A stretch of DNA of 64,000 nucleotides from Orychophragmus violaceus (GCA_030180135.1 CM058229.1:44419522-44483521); one strand, 5' to 3'; shown: positions 1 to 10,794, numbered from the stretch's first letter. Program-made: numbers and translations. The notes: a model not told the origin generated them from the letters alone.

Positions 1-369
1 AGCACATATTTCCACAACCACGGCCACCTAGAGCAGACTTCGCCATCCTTGCCCAGACCAAGTAATTAACACCCATAAGGGTCCAGGAATCACAACTCTT
101 GAGTTCTTCATTGTTGAGCCGATTAAGAACAGATGAAGGGAGTTTCAAGTTTAAAAAATGTGAAAGACAAAGATTCTTTGGACTGAGAAAGAGGGACTGA
201 AGATACAAAACCAATATTGAAGCCAAAGACAAAGATGAGAGAAACTCGCTTCAAGAACAGAACAAGAATTTCAAGAACTTCAAGAACATAATAAGAACAA
301 GATTTGAGAGCTTTAAACCAGAGATTTGCGGAAGCAGGATAGGTACATGAGCTTATTGCTCTGATACCA
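1..369 (-). mobile_element. Copia retrotransposon fragment, 5' internal region (element F)
   Basis: Read on the minus strand, this is the stretch just inside a Copia 5' LTR. At 358-369 lies TGGTATCAGAGC (minus strand), the usual Copia primer-binding site pairing with initiator tRNA-Met, directly next to an LTR end (…TTCTAACA). The rest shows no long open frame and leaves the window on the left, so gag cannot be judged. The identification rests on the primer site and LTR junction. Confidence 0.55.
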
Positions 370-690
370 TGTTAGAATTCAGAGTTTAGAGGTAGAATGA
401 TGAAGAAAGTATAAGAGAATCAATTAGGGTTCTTAGAACCAAAAGTGAGAGAGTTACAAGAGATTGAGAGTTTGCGGCTAGGAAAATAAATCCCTAAGCT
501 TAATTTCTCATTCACACAATACAAGACTTATATAGTGAGTTGACTAGGGCTACACAAAGAAAAAAAAAATAATAAACTGAATAAAGATAAGAGAAGCCAG
601 CCAGCCTGGTCACCAACGGTCATGTAGGAAAGGGACAGCTATTGATCATGGAATATCAAATGTACAAATGTTGTGCATTATCAAAATATG
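370..690 (-). repeat. 5' LTR of Copia element F (outer end approximate)
   Basis: On the minus strand this ends in CA directly before the primer-binding site at 358-369. It contains a TATA-like ACTATATAAG at about 526-536 and a pyrimidine-rich stretch after it, as expected of a transcribed LTR. The outer end is not sharp: the sequence runs into the start of another LTR facing the other way. The boundary near 690 is a guess based on a short inverted repeat (TGTGCAT…ATGCACA, about 672-693). Confidence 0.45.
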
Positions 691-1097
691 CACAAGAATT
701 GAACATTTGATAATGTGAAAATCCGGGGACACTTGAATATGATCATCAAGTGTCTGTTTATGTTTGTAGAAGCAATGTGCAAAGTTGGGGACTTGATCAG
801 ACCGTTGGAGGTTCAAACAAGAGCAGCATGGGCGTGTCTGTCACAAGGAAGGACCACATTCAGAAGTGGTCCCAACCAGCCTTACATGGTTCAAAGTGAC
901 AGCATGTTTGTCTTTAGCTAGTTCTTGTCTCATTCCAATTAGGTTAACTCATTATTGTCGTTGTCCCTCCTATTTAAACATTGTATCGAAACATAAAAAA
1001 AGTGTTTTTGAAACTTATTGGCTTCTCTACTTTGCGGCTACTCTCTTACTCTCTCAAGAACCCTAAATCTCTTAGTCTTTATTCTCAAAATCCAACA
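691..1097 (+). repeat. 5' LTR of Copia element E (start approximate)
   Basis: It ends in …ATCCAACA at 1097, immediately followed by the Copia primer-binding site TGGTATCAGAGC at 1098-1109. A TATA-like CTATTTAAA lies at about 969-977. It resembles the LTR of element F only in short patches, such as GCGGCTA and AAGAACCCTAA, so it belongs to a related but different family. It is the promoter end of the gag/integrase remnant downstream. Confidence 0.5.
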
Positions 1098-1109
1098 TGG
1101 TATCAGAGC
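1098..1109 (+). other. Primer-binding site of Copia element E
   Basis: TGGTATCAGAGC is complementary to the 3' end of initiator tRNA-Met, the usual minus-strand primer of plant Copia elements. It abuts the LTR end at 1097. Confidence 0.8.
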
Positions 1110-1234
1110 AATAGAGTTATTGTTCTTGATTCTCTCTATTCTCTCTTTATTCTACCATTCTCACAGTTCATTTCTTCATTCTCTCTGTTTCTACCCATTC
1201 TCATCATTGTCCCTAAACTCTCTCAACCGTATCC

Positions 1235-2098
1235 ATGGAAAATATTGTCCAAGTTAACTCCAGCTTGAAGGCTACTATTATTCTGGTTGTTCTCAGGGAT
1301 CTCAACTACAGAACATGACAGAGAACTACCAAGACAACCATTTGTGGAAGAGGACTTTGGGAGCACATCCTTGAAGACGAAACTCCAAGCGAGGAAGATT
1401 CAACAAAGAAAAAGGATGAGGAAACCAAGAAAGAAGAAGCAAGATGGTTTCAAGAAGATCAACCAGTCCTTAGCTTTCTCCAAAACTCTCTTGACTCCTC
1501 CATCCTTGAAGCTTACTCCCACTGTGAAACAGCTAAGTCACTTTGGGACACTCTCAAAAAGGTTTATGGTGATGTCTCCAACCTCAGCCGTGTGTATAAC
1601 GTGAAGAAGACCATCGTGATCTTCACCAAGAGGATTGTGAGTTCACCAGATACCTTGGAAAGTTCTCTTCTACCTGGTCTGAGCTTGACATGCTAAGGCC
1701 GAGTACTATGGACCCTAAGGTTATCAATGAGAGAAAGGAGCATGACAAGATCTTTGGTCTTCTACTCAACTTGAACCCGGTCTACAATGAGGTTATCAAC
1801 TCTATCTTAAGGGAGACTACACTTCCTCACTTTGAAGAGGTGTGCTCAAGGATCCAAAAGGAGCAAGGAAACATTGGATTGTTGTCACTGCCAACAAAAG
1901 CGTGTTCAAGTAAGAGGAAAGGAAGGATGCCTTCTGTGACAATTGCAAGAAGAAAGGACATGCCAAGGACAAGTGCTGAATCCTTCACCCACATCTCAAG
2001 CCATCCAAGTTCAAAGACTCAAGGGCCAACATCTCTCAAGAGGCTATGAATGAGCATGCGAATTTATCCACTCAAGGAGGAGAGCTTGCACTCATCAC
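1235..2098 (+). pseudogene. Copia gag remnant (element E)
   Basis: Starting at the ATG at 1235 (MENIVQVNSS…), the coding sequence is broken by a TGA about 27 codons in and by frameshifts. Gag is still clear in pieces: GRGLWEHILEDETP, AKSLWDTLKKVYGD at about 1530-1580, then LLNLNPVYNEVINSILRE near 1770-1820 and a CCHC-like knuckle (CDNCKKKGHAKDKC, about 1937-1978). This is the UBN2/retrotransposon gag arrangement. After the knuckle the sequence jumps near 2098 straight into integrase, so protease and the N-terminal half of integrase are deleted. The copy is dead. Confidence 0.75.
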
Positions 2099-2316
2099 CA
2101 ACACTGATTATGGAGGAGAGTATACAAGCCAAAGATTCAAATCTCACTTGAACAAACATGGGATCCTACACCAAACAAGCTGTCCACATACACCCCAACA
2201 AAATGAAGTGGCTGAGAAAAAGAACCGACATCTCATGGAAGTTGCTAGGTCCATGATGTTCCACACCAATGTTCCTAAAAGATTTTGGGGAGATGCAGTC
2301 TTGGCAGCATGCTATC
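2099..2316 (+). pseudogene. Copia integrase core fragment (element E), interrupted at 2316
   Basis: The reading frame gives NTDYGGEYTSQRFK (second catalytic Asp of the DDE core), then HTPQQNEVAEKKNRHLMEVA (the catalytic Glu region) and RFWGDAVLAACYLI. The frame stops at 2316 where a solo LTR is inserted. On the far side, 3883-3906 continues the same protein (NRIPNK), after one copy of the target duplication is removed. Gag is joined directly upstream by an internal deletion. It encodes no working enzyme. Confidence 0.8.
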
Positions 2317-3877
2317 TGATAAGTGCACAATTTATAAATTTTTAGAATCATAATCTACTTAGTTTTCTTATATATTACATATAAAATCATGCATTCATGA
2401 GTTAGAATATTTATGATTAAAGTTTGCATATTTTGGCATTTTTTGGAGTGTGTCTTGATCATTTGTAGGTGCTTTGAAATTCCTTACGAGGCTTGGATGA
2501 ATCCGAGTATAAGAAAAGCTGAGCTCATGAACCTGGTCAAACGATGACATGGTGATCAAACACAATGCGAATGGAAATGTTTATTGGATGCGTGAGCATG
2601 GTCAGAGGGTCAACAATGGTAGGCTGCCCATGCATGCAAAGCAAAGACGAGACGTGATGATGGACGCGCGACGAGCTGAGCCTGACGATTCTCTCCCCCC
2701 CCCCCCCCCCCCCGACCATGATTTTCATGCAGGTTGGACAGCGGCTTCTGCATCGGGTGGTGTATCGGTGGGCCAGCCCGATACACCCTCTCGGCCAAGA
2801 AAATAATAGATTGATATCGGTTGGAGTATCGGCCACCCGAGCCAATACGCTTCTTCGACAAAAACCAGTGAACCCGTATCGGTTTGGGTATCGGCTCACC
2901 CAACCGATACTGCTCCCAGATTTTGGCACCTTGACCCAATTGAACCGGTTCAACACCCGGTTTGTTCCGGGTTGACCCGGTTCGACACTCTTTACTATTT
3001 AAGGCCAAAAACCTTTTTTTTTGCTCTCCTAAGCTTATTTTTGTTTCTAAATACTTTGTGAGAAAGTTTGAATCTTTTCTTAATCTAAGAGTATTTGTGT
3101 TTGATTTCTTCTCTCCTTTCTTTAATTTTTCACTAATCATGATGTTTAACATCATTCTCCTGGATTTTGTTGGACTAAGTATGATTAGTGAGTAGTTTCA
3201 TTTGAGGCTTATGGGTTAGGTAGATTAGGATGATTTAGAGTGATTCATGGATGCTTAGGGCTTTATTATGATTTATATTTCCTATCTAAATGTGTTTATT
3301 GCTAGATTGACATTGATTAAGTTGATTTAGATGTATTGGGTTTTATTGCACACCATGTGTTCGATGAAATGCTAGATTGAATTTTGATGGGAATTTACAT
3401 GTTTTAGCTCATGAAAGTGAATGTCTAAAGTGTTTATTAGCTTAAGAGAACTTGAGATTAATGCTTGCCTTGTTTTTATTCACAAATGAGAATTTGATCT
3501 TGACTATTGATTAGGCAAAGTAATTAGTACCAAAAGATTAAATTAATTAATTGATTAGTGTTCTTTTCTTAGGATTAGCATCTATGATGATTGTTTAAGC
3601 ATCCTTGATAGCTCTAGATTGCCCAAATCATTTACCTAAACCCATTGGCCTTGCTTTTATTATTGATTTCTTGAGTTTGGTCTTTGTTTGCTCATTTATT
3701 TGCTTGTTTGATTGTGTTTAGGTTGTTAGAACTTCAAATCTGAATTGTTTGCTTGACTTTCTTGGTTTAGTGCATTCCGATTGGTTTAATCCTATCCCAA
3801 AATTGGTTCGATACCTCTTGCTACAACGATAAGCAAGAGGAATTGATACCTCTAGGATTGCAAAATCCTTGTTATCA
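2317..3877 (+). mobile_element. Solo LTR of an Athila-type Ty3 element (TSD CTATC)
   Basis: The 1561-bp unit begins TGATAAGTGC and ends …CTTGTTATCA. It is flanked by the perfect 5-bp repeat CTATC (2312-2316 and 3878-3882). There is no internal region, so it is a solo LTR left by LTR-LTR recombination. The 3' end matches the ends of element A's LTRs (GCAAAATCCTTGTTATCA), and a TATA-like CTATTTAAG at about 2995-3003 matches theirs too. Its middle (2740-2920) has the same GTATCGG/CCGATA repeats as A, but the 5' third differs, so it is a sister subfamily. A run of 19 C lies at 2695-2713. Confidence 0.85.
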
Positions 3878-3882
3878 CTATC

Positions 3883-3906
3883 TAATCAATAGGATCCCAA
3901 ACAAAG
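3883..3906 (+). pseudogene. Copia integrase fragment after the solo LTR (element E)
   Basis: AATAGGATCCCAAACAAAG continues the integrase frame broken at 2316, giving CYLINRIPNK across the removed solo LTR. This NR-P-K stretch is typical of the end of the Copia integrase core. It stops at 3906, where a CACTA-type terminus begins. Confidence 0.7.
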
Positions 3907-5530
3907 CACTACAGGAAAAACATGTATTAATAACATAGGAAAAACGCTATTATACTGTTTTGATAGCGAAAAGGTAAGCACTATGTCATGTCCCACGATA
4001 ATAGGTCCGACACTTTAGGTAGCGGTTTTTGGGAATGCTATATTTTAATGTCTACGATACCGCTTTCTTCAATGCAATATTATTTAATACAATAGCGAAA
4101 AGTTTTGGTTATAAAATAGCCGTTATTATAGCATTTATGAGATTTTATAATAGCGATGTCGAGTATGTAATGATTAATCTTTTTTTTATAGCGTTACAAT
4201 TTTGCAAGACATTATTTTTATAGCATTTTTCCATTAGTTTTGTTATAGCAGTTGAGACATTATTTTGTTTATTTAATAGCAATTCTGGCACGCAATTATT
4301 TGTAGACCTTTTTCAGTTTTCTATTTTTATAGCAGTAACCAATTTTTAATATAGCATTCAAAGAATGTTGTATTTAACTAAAATTTATTTAAAAACAATA
4401 AAAAGGTTTTGAACTGAAAAAAATTATAATAATTATTATTGAAACTGGAGTACATAAGTTCAGTGATACAAAGGTTTTGAGAACTTGCTTAAGTCATAGA
4501 TTACAAAACTAAGAGAATCCTTATATTTCAACATGAAAAACAACTTCAATAGTTATGTCTCAACAAGCTGATGATTCCACTTATCAAAATGCTGAAGATG
4601 CTTGTTATGCTAATGGTTCCTGCAAACAAAAGAAAAACAGATAAACACAAACATCTAACTCGTTATATTTCTGTTGAATCATTGACATATCAAAATAGCC
4701 AAATACATGAAGTAGTTCGACCCCAATATCATATCTCGGTTAAAATTGCACAGTTGAAAATGAAAGTACAAATTACATTGTGATGAACCTAGCCAAAAAT
4801 TAAATTCACAGATACCTTCAGCTCTGCTCCTTAGTCTCGACGATGACCCTTGCCTTTTGAGGACTCTCCTTTTTCTTGTTTTGGTAGTTTCATTGCAGCT
4901 GATTTGAGTTCTTCTTTTTGGAGCCTTTGTTCTTCCTTTCTGAGTTTCTGGACAAGTCTTTGGAACTCAGGTTCGATGTCGTCTTCGTCTTCCTCAGCCC
5001 GTATCAAGTATCCCGTAGCTTTCCGGTATTCTACTCGTGTGAGATCCACTAAATCACTTCCTTGGTCATCATCTGCTTCTTGTGGTGGCTGTGGGCGGAT
5101 CTGTGGTATGCTTTCGTTTGCCGGGAGACCGCAGACTATGATTTTCTGGCTATTCATTTCTGAATCAATTCATAAAGCAACACTGAAATTAGTATTAAAT
5201 CTCGAAGACAAAGCATAATTGAACTAAAACCAGAACAACTATGTTAATTACCTTTGGGAGAAAGAGTCTTCTTGAAGCGGAAGCGTCAATTCGCCTGTGT
5301 ATAGATAGTCTTCGTGAAGCTCAGTTTGCCTGTGTCAGATTTGGCAACGAGATTGACTTGATTTTACGGTGTAGAAAAGACTGAGATCAACCCTAGAATA
5401 TAATCGTGTAAAGTCTTCATCTTACGGTGTGAGAGAAAGAGACGGAGATATGAATAACGGTGTGGATTCTGCCACATGTACAATTCGCATAATCTGTTCT
5501 TATTGGTTCTCGTCTTTATTTTTTTTTGGG
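3907..5530 (-). mobile_element. CACTA (En/Spm) transposon fragment, one end
   Basis: CACTACAGGAAAAACATG at 3907 is a canonical CACTA terminal inverted repeat. The next ~450 bp is full of the short subterminal motif ATAGC/GCTAT in both orientations (for example about 3948, 3964, 4093, 4117, 4152, 4190, 4221), as expected for transposase-binding subterminal repeats. I could not find the opposite terminus (…TGTAGTG), so the element is truncated or its right limit is unknown; 5530 is set where an unrelated dispersed repeat begins. A minus-strand coding remnant lies inside. Confidence 0.6.
4831..5253 (-). pseudogene. Unrecognised charged protein remnant inside the CACTA fragment
   Basis: A minus-strand frame from 5157 to 4831 gives 108 residues starting MNSQKIIVCGLPANES. 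It has a proline/acidic stretch and then a Lys/Glu/Gln-rich, probably coiled-coil C terminus ending KGKGHRRD. Just upstream in the same direction, CCCAAAG|GTAATTAAC at 5253 looks like a splice donor, so this may be the last exon of a longer gene whose first exon lies about 5254-5430. It could be element-encoded or a captured host fragment; I do not recognise the family. Confidence 0.35.
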
Positions 5531-5900
5531 TCGACTCTATTATCTACAAATTGAATATTTACTAATATGTTTTATATGTTTTTATTCTATATATATAAAT
5601 ATATATATTTACAAATTGAGTATAACTTAAGTACTGCATTTTTGAATCTCAGGAGGTGATGAATCCCAGAAAAAGGTGAAGAAAAATTCCAAACGCGTCT
5701 CTTTTTTCATAAAAATGTCATATATATATATATGTGTATATATATATATATATATATTATTCTTCTATTGGGCCTGCTTTTATGGATTAGGTCTCAGATA
5801 TCATACTTTTAAATAAACATTTTTAATAAATTTTTAATATTTCCTAACAATTCATCAAAAGTTCATTGTTTCATGTTTATTTTTTTATATTAAACATAAA
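5531..5900. repeat. Dispersed ~360-bp repeat, copy 1
   Basis: From TCGACTCTATTATCTACAAA to about TATTAAACATAAAA, this stretch is repeated in the same orientation at 12768-13122 with small indels, mostly in TA microsatellite runs. It contains the distinctive GGAGGTGATGAATCCCAG and TGGGCCTG segments. The element type is unknown. No terminal inverted repeats or target duplications are clear. Confidence 0.7.
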
Positions 5901-7007
5901 AAATTATAATTTTAAGAAGACTTATTTCTGGAAAATAGAACCTTAAAAACAACGTCTCGGTAGTTTAGTAGAAATCCAAAATCTTAAAAATGGTCAACAT
6001 CAATAGAGTGCTTGAAGACCATAATTTATGCTGACTATCATGAGCAATGACGTCATCTCCTGGACGGGGTGAAGCACAACCTGCAAGATCAGTAACTTTC
6101 AGTGGCCTCATTGTCAGTATTCTCACATGTTTGCATCTATTGTACTTCTCTATTTATGTAAAAATGCAACAAGCATAAGTACTTCCTCCGCTGTTGGGTC
6201 TTTGGGTGTTTGTAAGATTTGTAATTATGTTAATTTATATTTTAATTATGGTCCAACTAGTGCGACTATTAAGATATTTTTGTTCCAATTGGTATAATTG
6301 TGTTATTATTTTGGTCCAACTGGTACAATTATAAACAAATATTCAAAAGAAAAATATTCCAATAGTTATACCAGTTGCACTATTCGCTTCTTAGTTATAC
6401 CGGTTATTCTCGAAATCGGGATGAACCCAAAAATTGAAATTAGAAAAATTCAAAAAATTCAAAAAAAAAACTCTAAAATACGAGAAAGGCGGAAATTCAA
6501 AAATTTACAAAATTAATTTTCACATTAAAAACACGTTTTACACATGGCGCCATTTATAATATTAAAAATTATTGTATTTTCACATAGGTGTCTCTAAGTG
6601 TACAATTGTACGTTCTTCTTTATAGTTATAATTTGACGATTTTTCCATATTTGTTGTTGGACTTTACAATAGGATATTGTGTTGTAATTGAACACATGAT
6701 TTTCCACTATTTAGTTATCATTTAGGAAGTTTTAAGTGAAATTTACTCTAAGTAGTATTAATCTTTAGACTAATTACTAACTTAGTATCTGTTGCTCTAA
6801 GTTTATTAAGTTAGTATTAAGTATGTGTAAAATGATTTAATTACCCATTTCAATAAAATTACCATTTTTAATATTTTTACTTAAAAAATTATTTTAAATA
6901 AAAAAACAAAACACAAACATTAATTAAAATAAAAACTATTCTAAGAAAAAGAAACTAAAAATGAGGTTAAAGTTTACATAGGAAAGAAAAATATTAAACA
7001 TAAAAAT
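5901..7007. other. AT-rich intergenic DNA
   Basis: No coding potential is seen. A weak 31-bp periodicity of GGTCCAACTGGTACAATT-like units lies at about 6250-6330, followed by an inverted relative (TTATACCAGTTGCAC) near 6365-6380. The rest is A/T-rich without recognisable elements. Confidence 0.5.
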
Positions 7008-7517
7008 TTGAAACAAAAAAACGGCGATAAGAATGGCGATTTCGAAGATCTAGGGTTCGAGGTAATGATCGATTTATGGGTCTACTTTCCGGTGGTTTTT
7101 GGTCCTCTCTCTTTTGTGGTGGGCGATGCTATCAATATGTGGGTCTATGGATACGGCTTCGAGATTCTTGCGACTTTTCGGAGCTGGATTTGGGTTCTGA
7201 ATTTGGGGAAGATACAATATCAACTCATTTGCGGACCTCAAATTTGCGAGAATAAATGGTTGGATGTGATTCGGGAAGTGAAGGATCTATTTCAGATCGG
7301 AGGAAATCAGATCTGTGATATTCCTATTGATGAGGACACTTTCGAATCTTTTAAGGTACAATTGATATTTAATTTTGATGATGTTATCTCCAGTGAGATT
7401 CATGATTTCGATTCTATTAGTCAAATATTGGTGCAAGAATATACAAGCTTGTGGTTCTTTGATATTACTGTTCTGCGAGACTTTGGATTAGGGAAGGTGT
7501 TTTGGTTCTTGAATTAG
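7008..7517 (+). CDS. Unrecognised ORF, 169 codons
   Basis: The frame MKQKNGDKNGDFEDLGFE… is open for 169 codons in AT-rich surroundings. Its translation is rich in Trp, Phe and Val and lacks a motif I can name. Locally raised GC and an exon-like end (TCTTTTAAG|GTACAATTG, about 7351-7361) suggest former coding DNA, perhaps in another frame. It may be part of a decayed non-LTR element or gene fragment. The start codon is only the first ATG of the open frame. Confidence 0.2.
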   Translation: MKQKNGDKNGDFEDLGFEVMIDLWVYFPVVFGPLSFVVGDAINMWVYGYGFEILATFRSWIWVLNLGKIQYQLICGPQICENKWLDVIREVKDLFQIGGNQICDIPIDEDTFESFKVQLIFNFDDVISSEIHDFDSISQILVQEYTSLWFFDITVLRDFGLGKVFWFLN

Positions 7518-7559
7518 GGCAAATATTATGGCATAGATTATGGATGATGATATCTAAGG

Positions 7560-8308
7560 GTGGTGATCGTGTCTATTCCTATAGGGTCAGCGACAACCAG
7601 CTCTTGTAAACAGTATATAGGACAAGGAGACATGAAGGAGAGTTTGGCTGCAGGGCTTGGACTATCTGGAATCAGTTTATGGCATGGGACACAAAGGTTT
7701 TGGTGTATGAATTCATGGCCATGGATAACCTGTTCTGGTTTACAAACAGAGGGAGTGGAGGAGTTTCGAGGATATTCAGTTTTGATGGTTTTTCGTCAGA
7801 GAGCATATTGGGATCTCAGAGGGATGTCTTTTATCACATAATCGATATGGTTGGTTTGAGTTTATCTACACTCTTAATACGGTACTAGTTATTCAGCTTG
7901 AAGTCAGGTATGCTTAGAAGTTTTTGGTTTAGGCTAATGGATCTCGAGGGAACTAGGTTGTCGTCTATATGTTGGGTGTTTTATATGTGTATGAATTACG
8001 GAATTGTTCTTTGGTTATCAATGGGTTGGGATCACGACATGGCAGATGTATTTTCTGTTCAAAAGAGGTTTTGGTTTGAATTTAGTTGTCTGATCAGTCT
8101 TTTAAATAATATATATTGGATGGATGTGAATTATAGGCTTTATTTAAGGCTTTTGAATCGATTTTACAATTATCTCGAAGACTCAATTCATCTCAATGGT
8201 GTTCGGACTTTAATTCATTTAATACTCATTGGTTTTTGTGGGACATATATAGTGTTGTTGATCGACTGTGATTTCCATGGAGCTTACAATCTGTCTTATT
8301 GGATATAA
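7560..8308 (+). other. Unrecognised region with overlapping medium ORFs
   Basis: Several frames stay open for 70-136 codons (7560-7841, 7679-7888, 7898-8308). The 7898 frame reads as Trp/Leu/Tyr-rich, for example HLNGVRTLIHLILIGFCGTY. No frame shows a family motif. Base composition resembles 7008-7517, so the two probably belong to one decayed unit. Confidence 0.2.
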
Positions 8309-8489
8309 ACCAGAAAAGATGCAGGTGGAGTTTGGATACGATAAGAGGAAAGAAGGTTCGAAGTATACAGGGGAAGCAGGAAGACATCATTGATTGTCTA
8401 TATCTTATATATACATGTCATATTTAACATATTTAATACGATTACAAATTAAAAGTAAATTTAAAAATAAGATTTAGACAAAAAATAAA

Positions 8490-9300
8490 TTTGTATGTTT
8501 AAAAAAATAAACTGAAACTTAAATTTTAATTTCTAAACCCCAAATTCTAAACTCTAAACTCCAAATCATAATTTAGAAATCTTAAAGAATAATAATAGCT
8601 AAACCCTAATCTCTAAACCCCTAAATCCTAATTCTAAACCATAATTTAAAAAAAAAAAAAAAAAAAAACTAACCCTATTCCCTGAACAATAAAATGTAAA
8701 CCTTTAAAGATTAAAAATAAACCATAAAGAGACTAAACCCTAAACCCTAAGTTTAAACTAGGATAATGTTAAGATTGCATATTTCTTTAAGTATTTTTGT
8801 TTTATTTTAAAAATAAACTGAAACCCTAAATCTTAAAAAATTGAATTCGTTTATTTAAAAAAATAAACTGAAACCTAAATCTTATTTTCTAAACTATAAA
8901 TTCTAAATCCTAAACTCTAAACCCTAATTTTAAAACTTTAAAATTTAAAATAAAATATAAACCCTTATCACTAAACCCCAAAACCCAAAACTCTAAACCA
9001 TAATTTAAAACCTAAACAAAAAAATAAAATAAAAACTAACCCTAATCCCTAAACCCTAAAAACTAGACCTTAAAAGTTAAAAAAATAAATCCTAAAGAGC
9101 CTAAATCCTAAACTCTAAGTTTAAAATAGGATAATCATAAGATTGCATGTTTCTTCAAGTATTTTTGTTTTATATAAAATAAATAAATTGAAACTCTAAA
9201 TCTTAAAAAATTTATTTCGTTTATTTTAAAAAATAAACTGAACCTAAATTTGAATTTCTAGACCCTAAATTCTAAACTCTAAACTCTAAACCATAATTTG
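8490..9300. repeat. Degenerate telomere-like repeat region
   Basis: The stretch is dominated by degenerate AAACCCTAA/CTAAACCCTAA units, the plant telomere-type heptamer, interspersed with A-rich spacers. A higher-order unit of about 362 bp is visible: AAGTTTAAAcTAGGATAAT…GATTGCATaTTTCTT recurs at about 8750 and about 9112, each followed by AATAAACTGAA(C/A)CTAAAT. Interstitial telomere-like DNA of this kind is common in Brassicaceae intergenic and pericentromeric regions. Confidence 0.65.
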
Positions 9301-9800
9301 AAGCAATAATTAATGATAATAATTAGACTTCCATATATGGTCATGTAGAATATTTCCGTTTTTGAAATAATCATATTAGTTAAATTCCCTTAAAGAATTT
9401 TTTTTCGAAATTTGCCATAAAATCAATCAAAAATATTTCCTAAAATTTTAAAAATATATAAGAAACTAATAGTCTTATTTCGGTTTTTGCAGAAATTTAT
9501 TATTAATTCATAACATTTACAGAAATAATTAGTTTATAAATTTTTGGGATTTTAAAATTGAATTTTTCAAAAATAAACAATGTAGTATTATCATTAAAAT
9601 GATATATCTTTTTCTAAAAAATATATATTAAAAATAAATTTTAAAAACTATTAACCTACTTATTTTCTAACGATATTATATTTTAATATTTTCAGAAATC
9701 ATTTTCTTGTATAGTTATAAGTTTATTTTAAATTTAATATTATTGTTAAACATTATTTAAGGAAATACAAACAAATCTGCAAAAAAAAAATTATTTCGAA
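9301..9800. other. AT-rich intergenic DNA
   Basis: Very A/T-rich sequence. No genes, terminal repeats or arrays are apparent. Confidence 0.5.
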
Positions 9801-9829
9801 AATGCCACGTCAGTAAATTTGAAAAATTT

Positions 9830-10300
9830 GTAGAAACTTAAAATAAATCTGTAACAAATGAAATAAATCTGTAACACTATAAGACTGGATTTGTAATTTT
9901 TTTAACCATTTCGTCTTTGTAACAGAGTTTCTTAAATCTGCAACAAATAAAAAAAATCAGTAACACTAAAAATAAAATCTGTAATTTAAATCTGCAAATA
10001 TTGAAAAAAACTGCAAAATCATATAAAAATCTTCAACACTAGTCAAAAATCTACAACTAAAATCCGCAAAAATTTAAAAAATCTGTTACAAACTAAAAAA
10101 TCTGTAACACTACGTACTACTTTAGTAATTAAAAAACAACAATAGTCTTTGTTGCGGATTAATATTTAACCCGCAACAAAGAAAAAAATCTGCCACACGT
10201 AATTTAAATCTGCACCCATAAATCTGTAAATTTCCCAAACTAATCCGCAACCACAAAAATCTTCAACAAAAGGCTGCGGATTTAAATTCGAAGGGAATGT
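9830..10300. repeat. Cluster of AAATCTGTAAC / TTGCGGATT short motifs
   Basis: About 20 degenerate copies of AAATCTG(T/C)AACA occur between 9830 and 10230, with inverted relatives (TTGCGGATT, GCTGCGGATTT) at about 10150-10290. Dense short repeats with inverted copies near one side resemble the subterminal region of a DNA transposon. I find no clear terminal inverted repeats, so the superfamily is open. Confidence 0.45.
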
Positions 10301-10794
10301 GGCAATTTCGTAAATAATTAATTTTTTTTTTGCTCACATGGAAAAAAACATTAATGGCAATTCTGTAATTATTTTTTTCTTTCCAAATGGTTATGGGGGT
10401 ATTTTAGAAAATAAAATATAGAAAAAGAATGTCAAAAGATTAGTACTAGCCTAGTAATTGCTCTATTTTTTTATACTAGATAAATAAATTACCCAAGTTT
10501 TAATAATAAAATTTGTGCGAAAGCATAGTTTTCACCTCTTTAGCATCATAAGATGATAATCATTTACAAAGTCTTCCATAAGAAGTGTTTTATGTTAAAT
10601 CAATAATATATATTATAAAAATGTTAAATTTTTGTTTTATTGATTTAAAATTGTTTCTTTATAGTTCAACATGTTTTTGGATTCCTTATAAACCTAATTT
10701 ATTGTTTTCATATTTCTTAAATATATACACACAAATACAAATATGTTTTTAGTTGTACCTAGTTGAACTTGGTGTAAAAATCCGACAAATAGAC

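Noticed and set aside
2537..3155. Overlapping minus-strand ORFs of up to 181 codons with Arg/Pro/Gly-rich translations
   Set aside because: They fall in the CpG-rich part of the solo LTR; openness comes from composition and the repeat array.
3907..3924. Continuation of the Copia integrase (ALQGKTC) through the CACTA terminus
   Set aside because: The bases CACTACAGGAAAAACATG can be read in frame as plausible integrase, but the following subterminal ATAGC repeats and loss of homology after six codons fit a CACTA end better. The in-frame reading is taken as coincidence.
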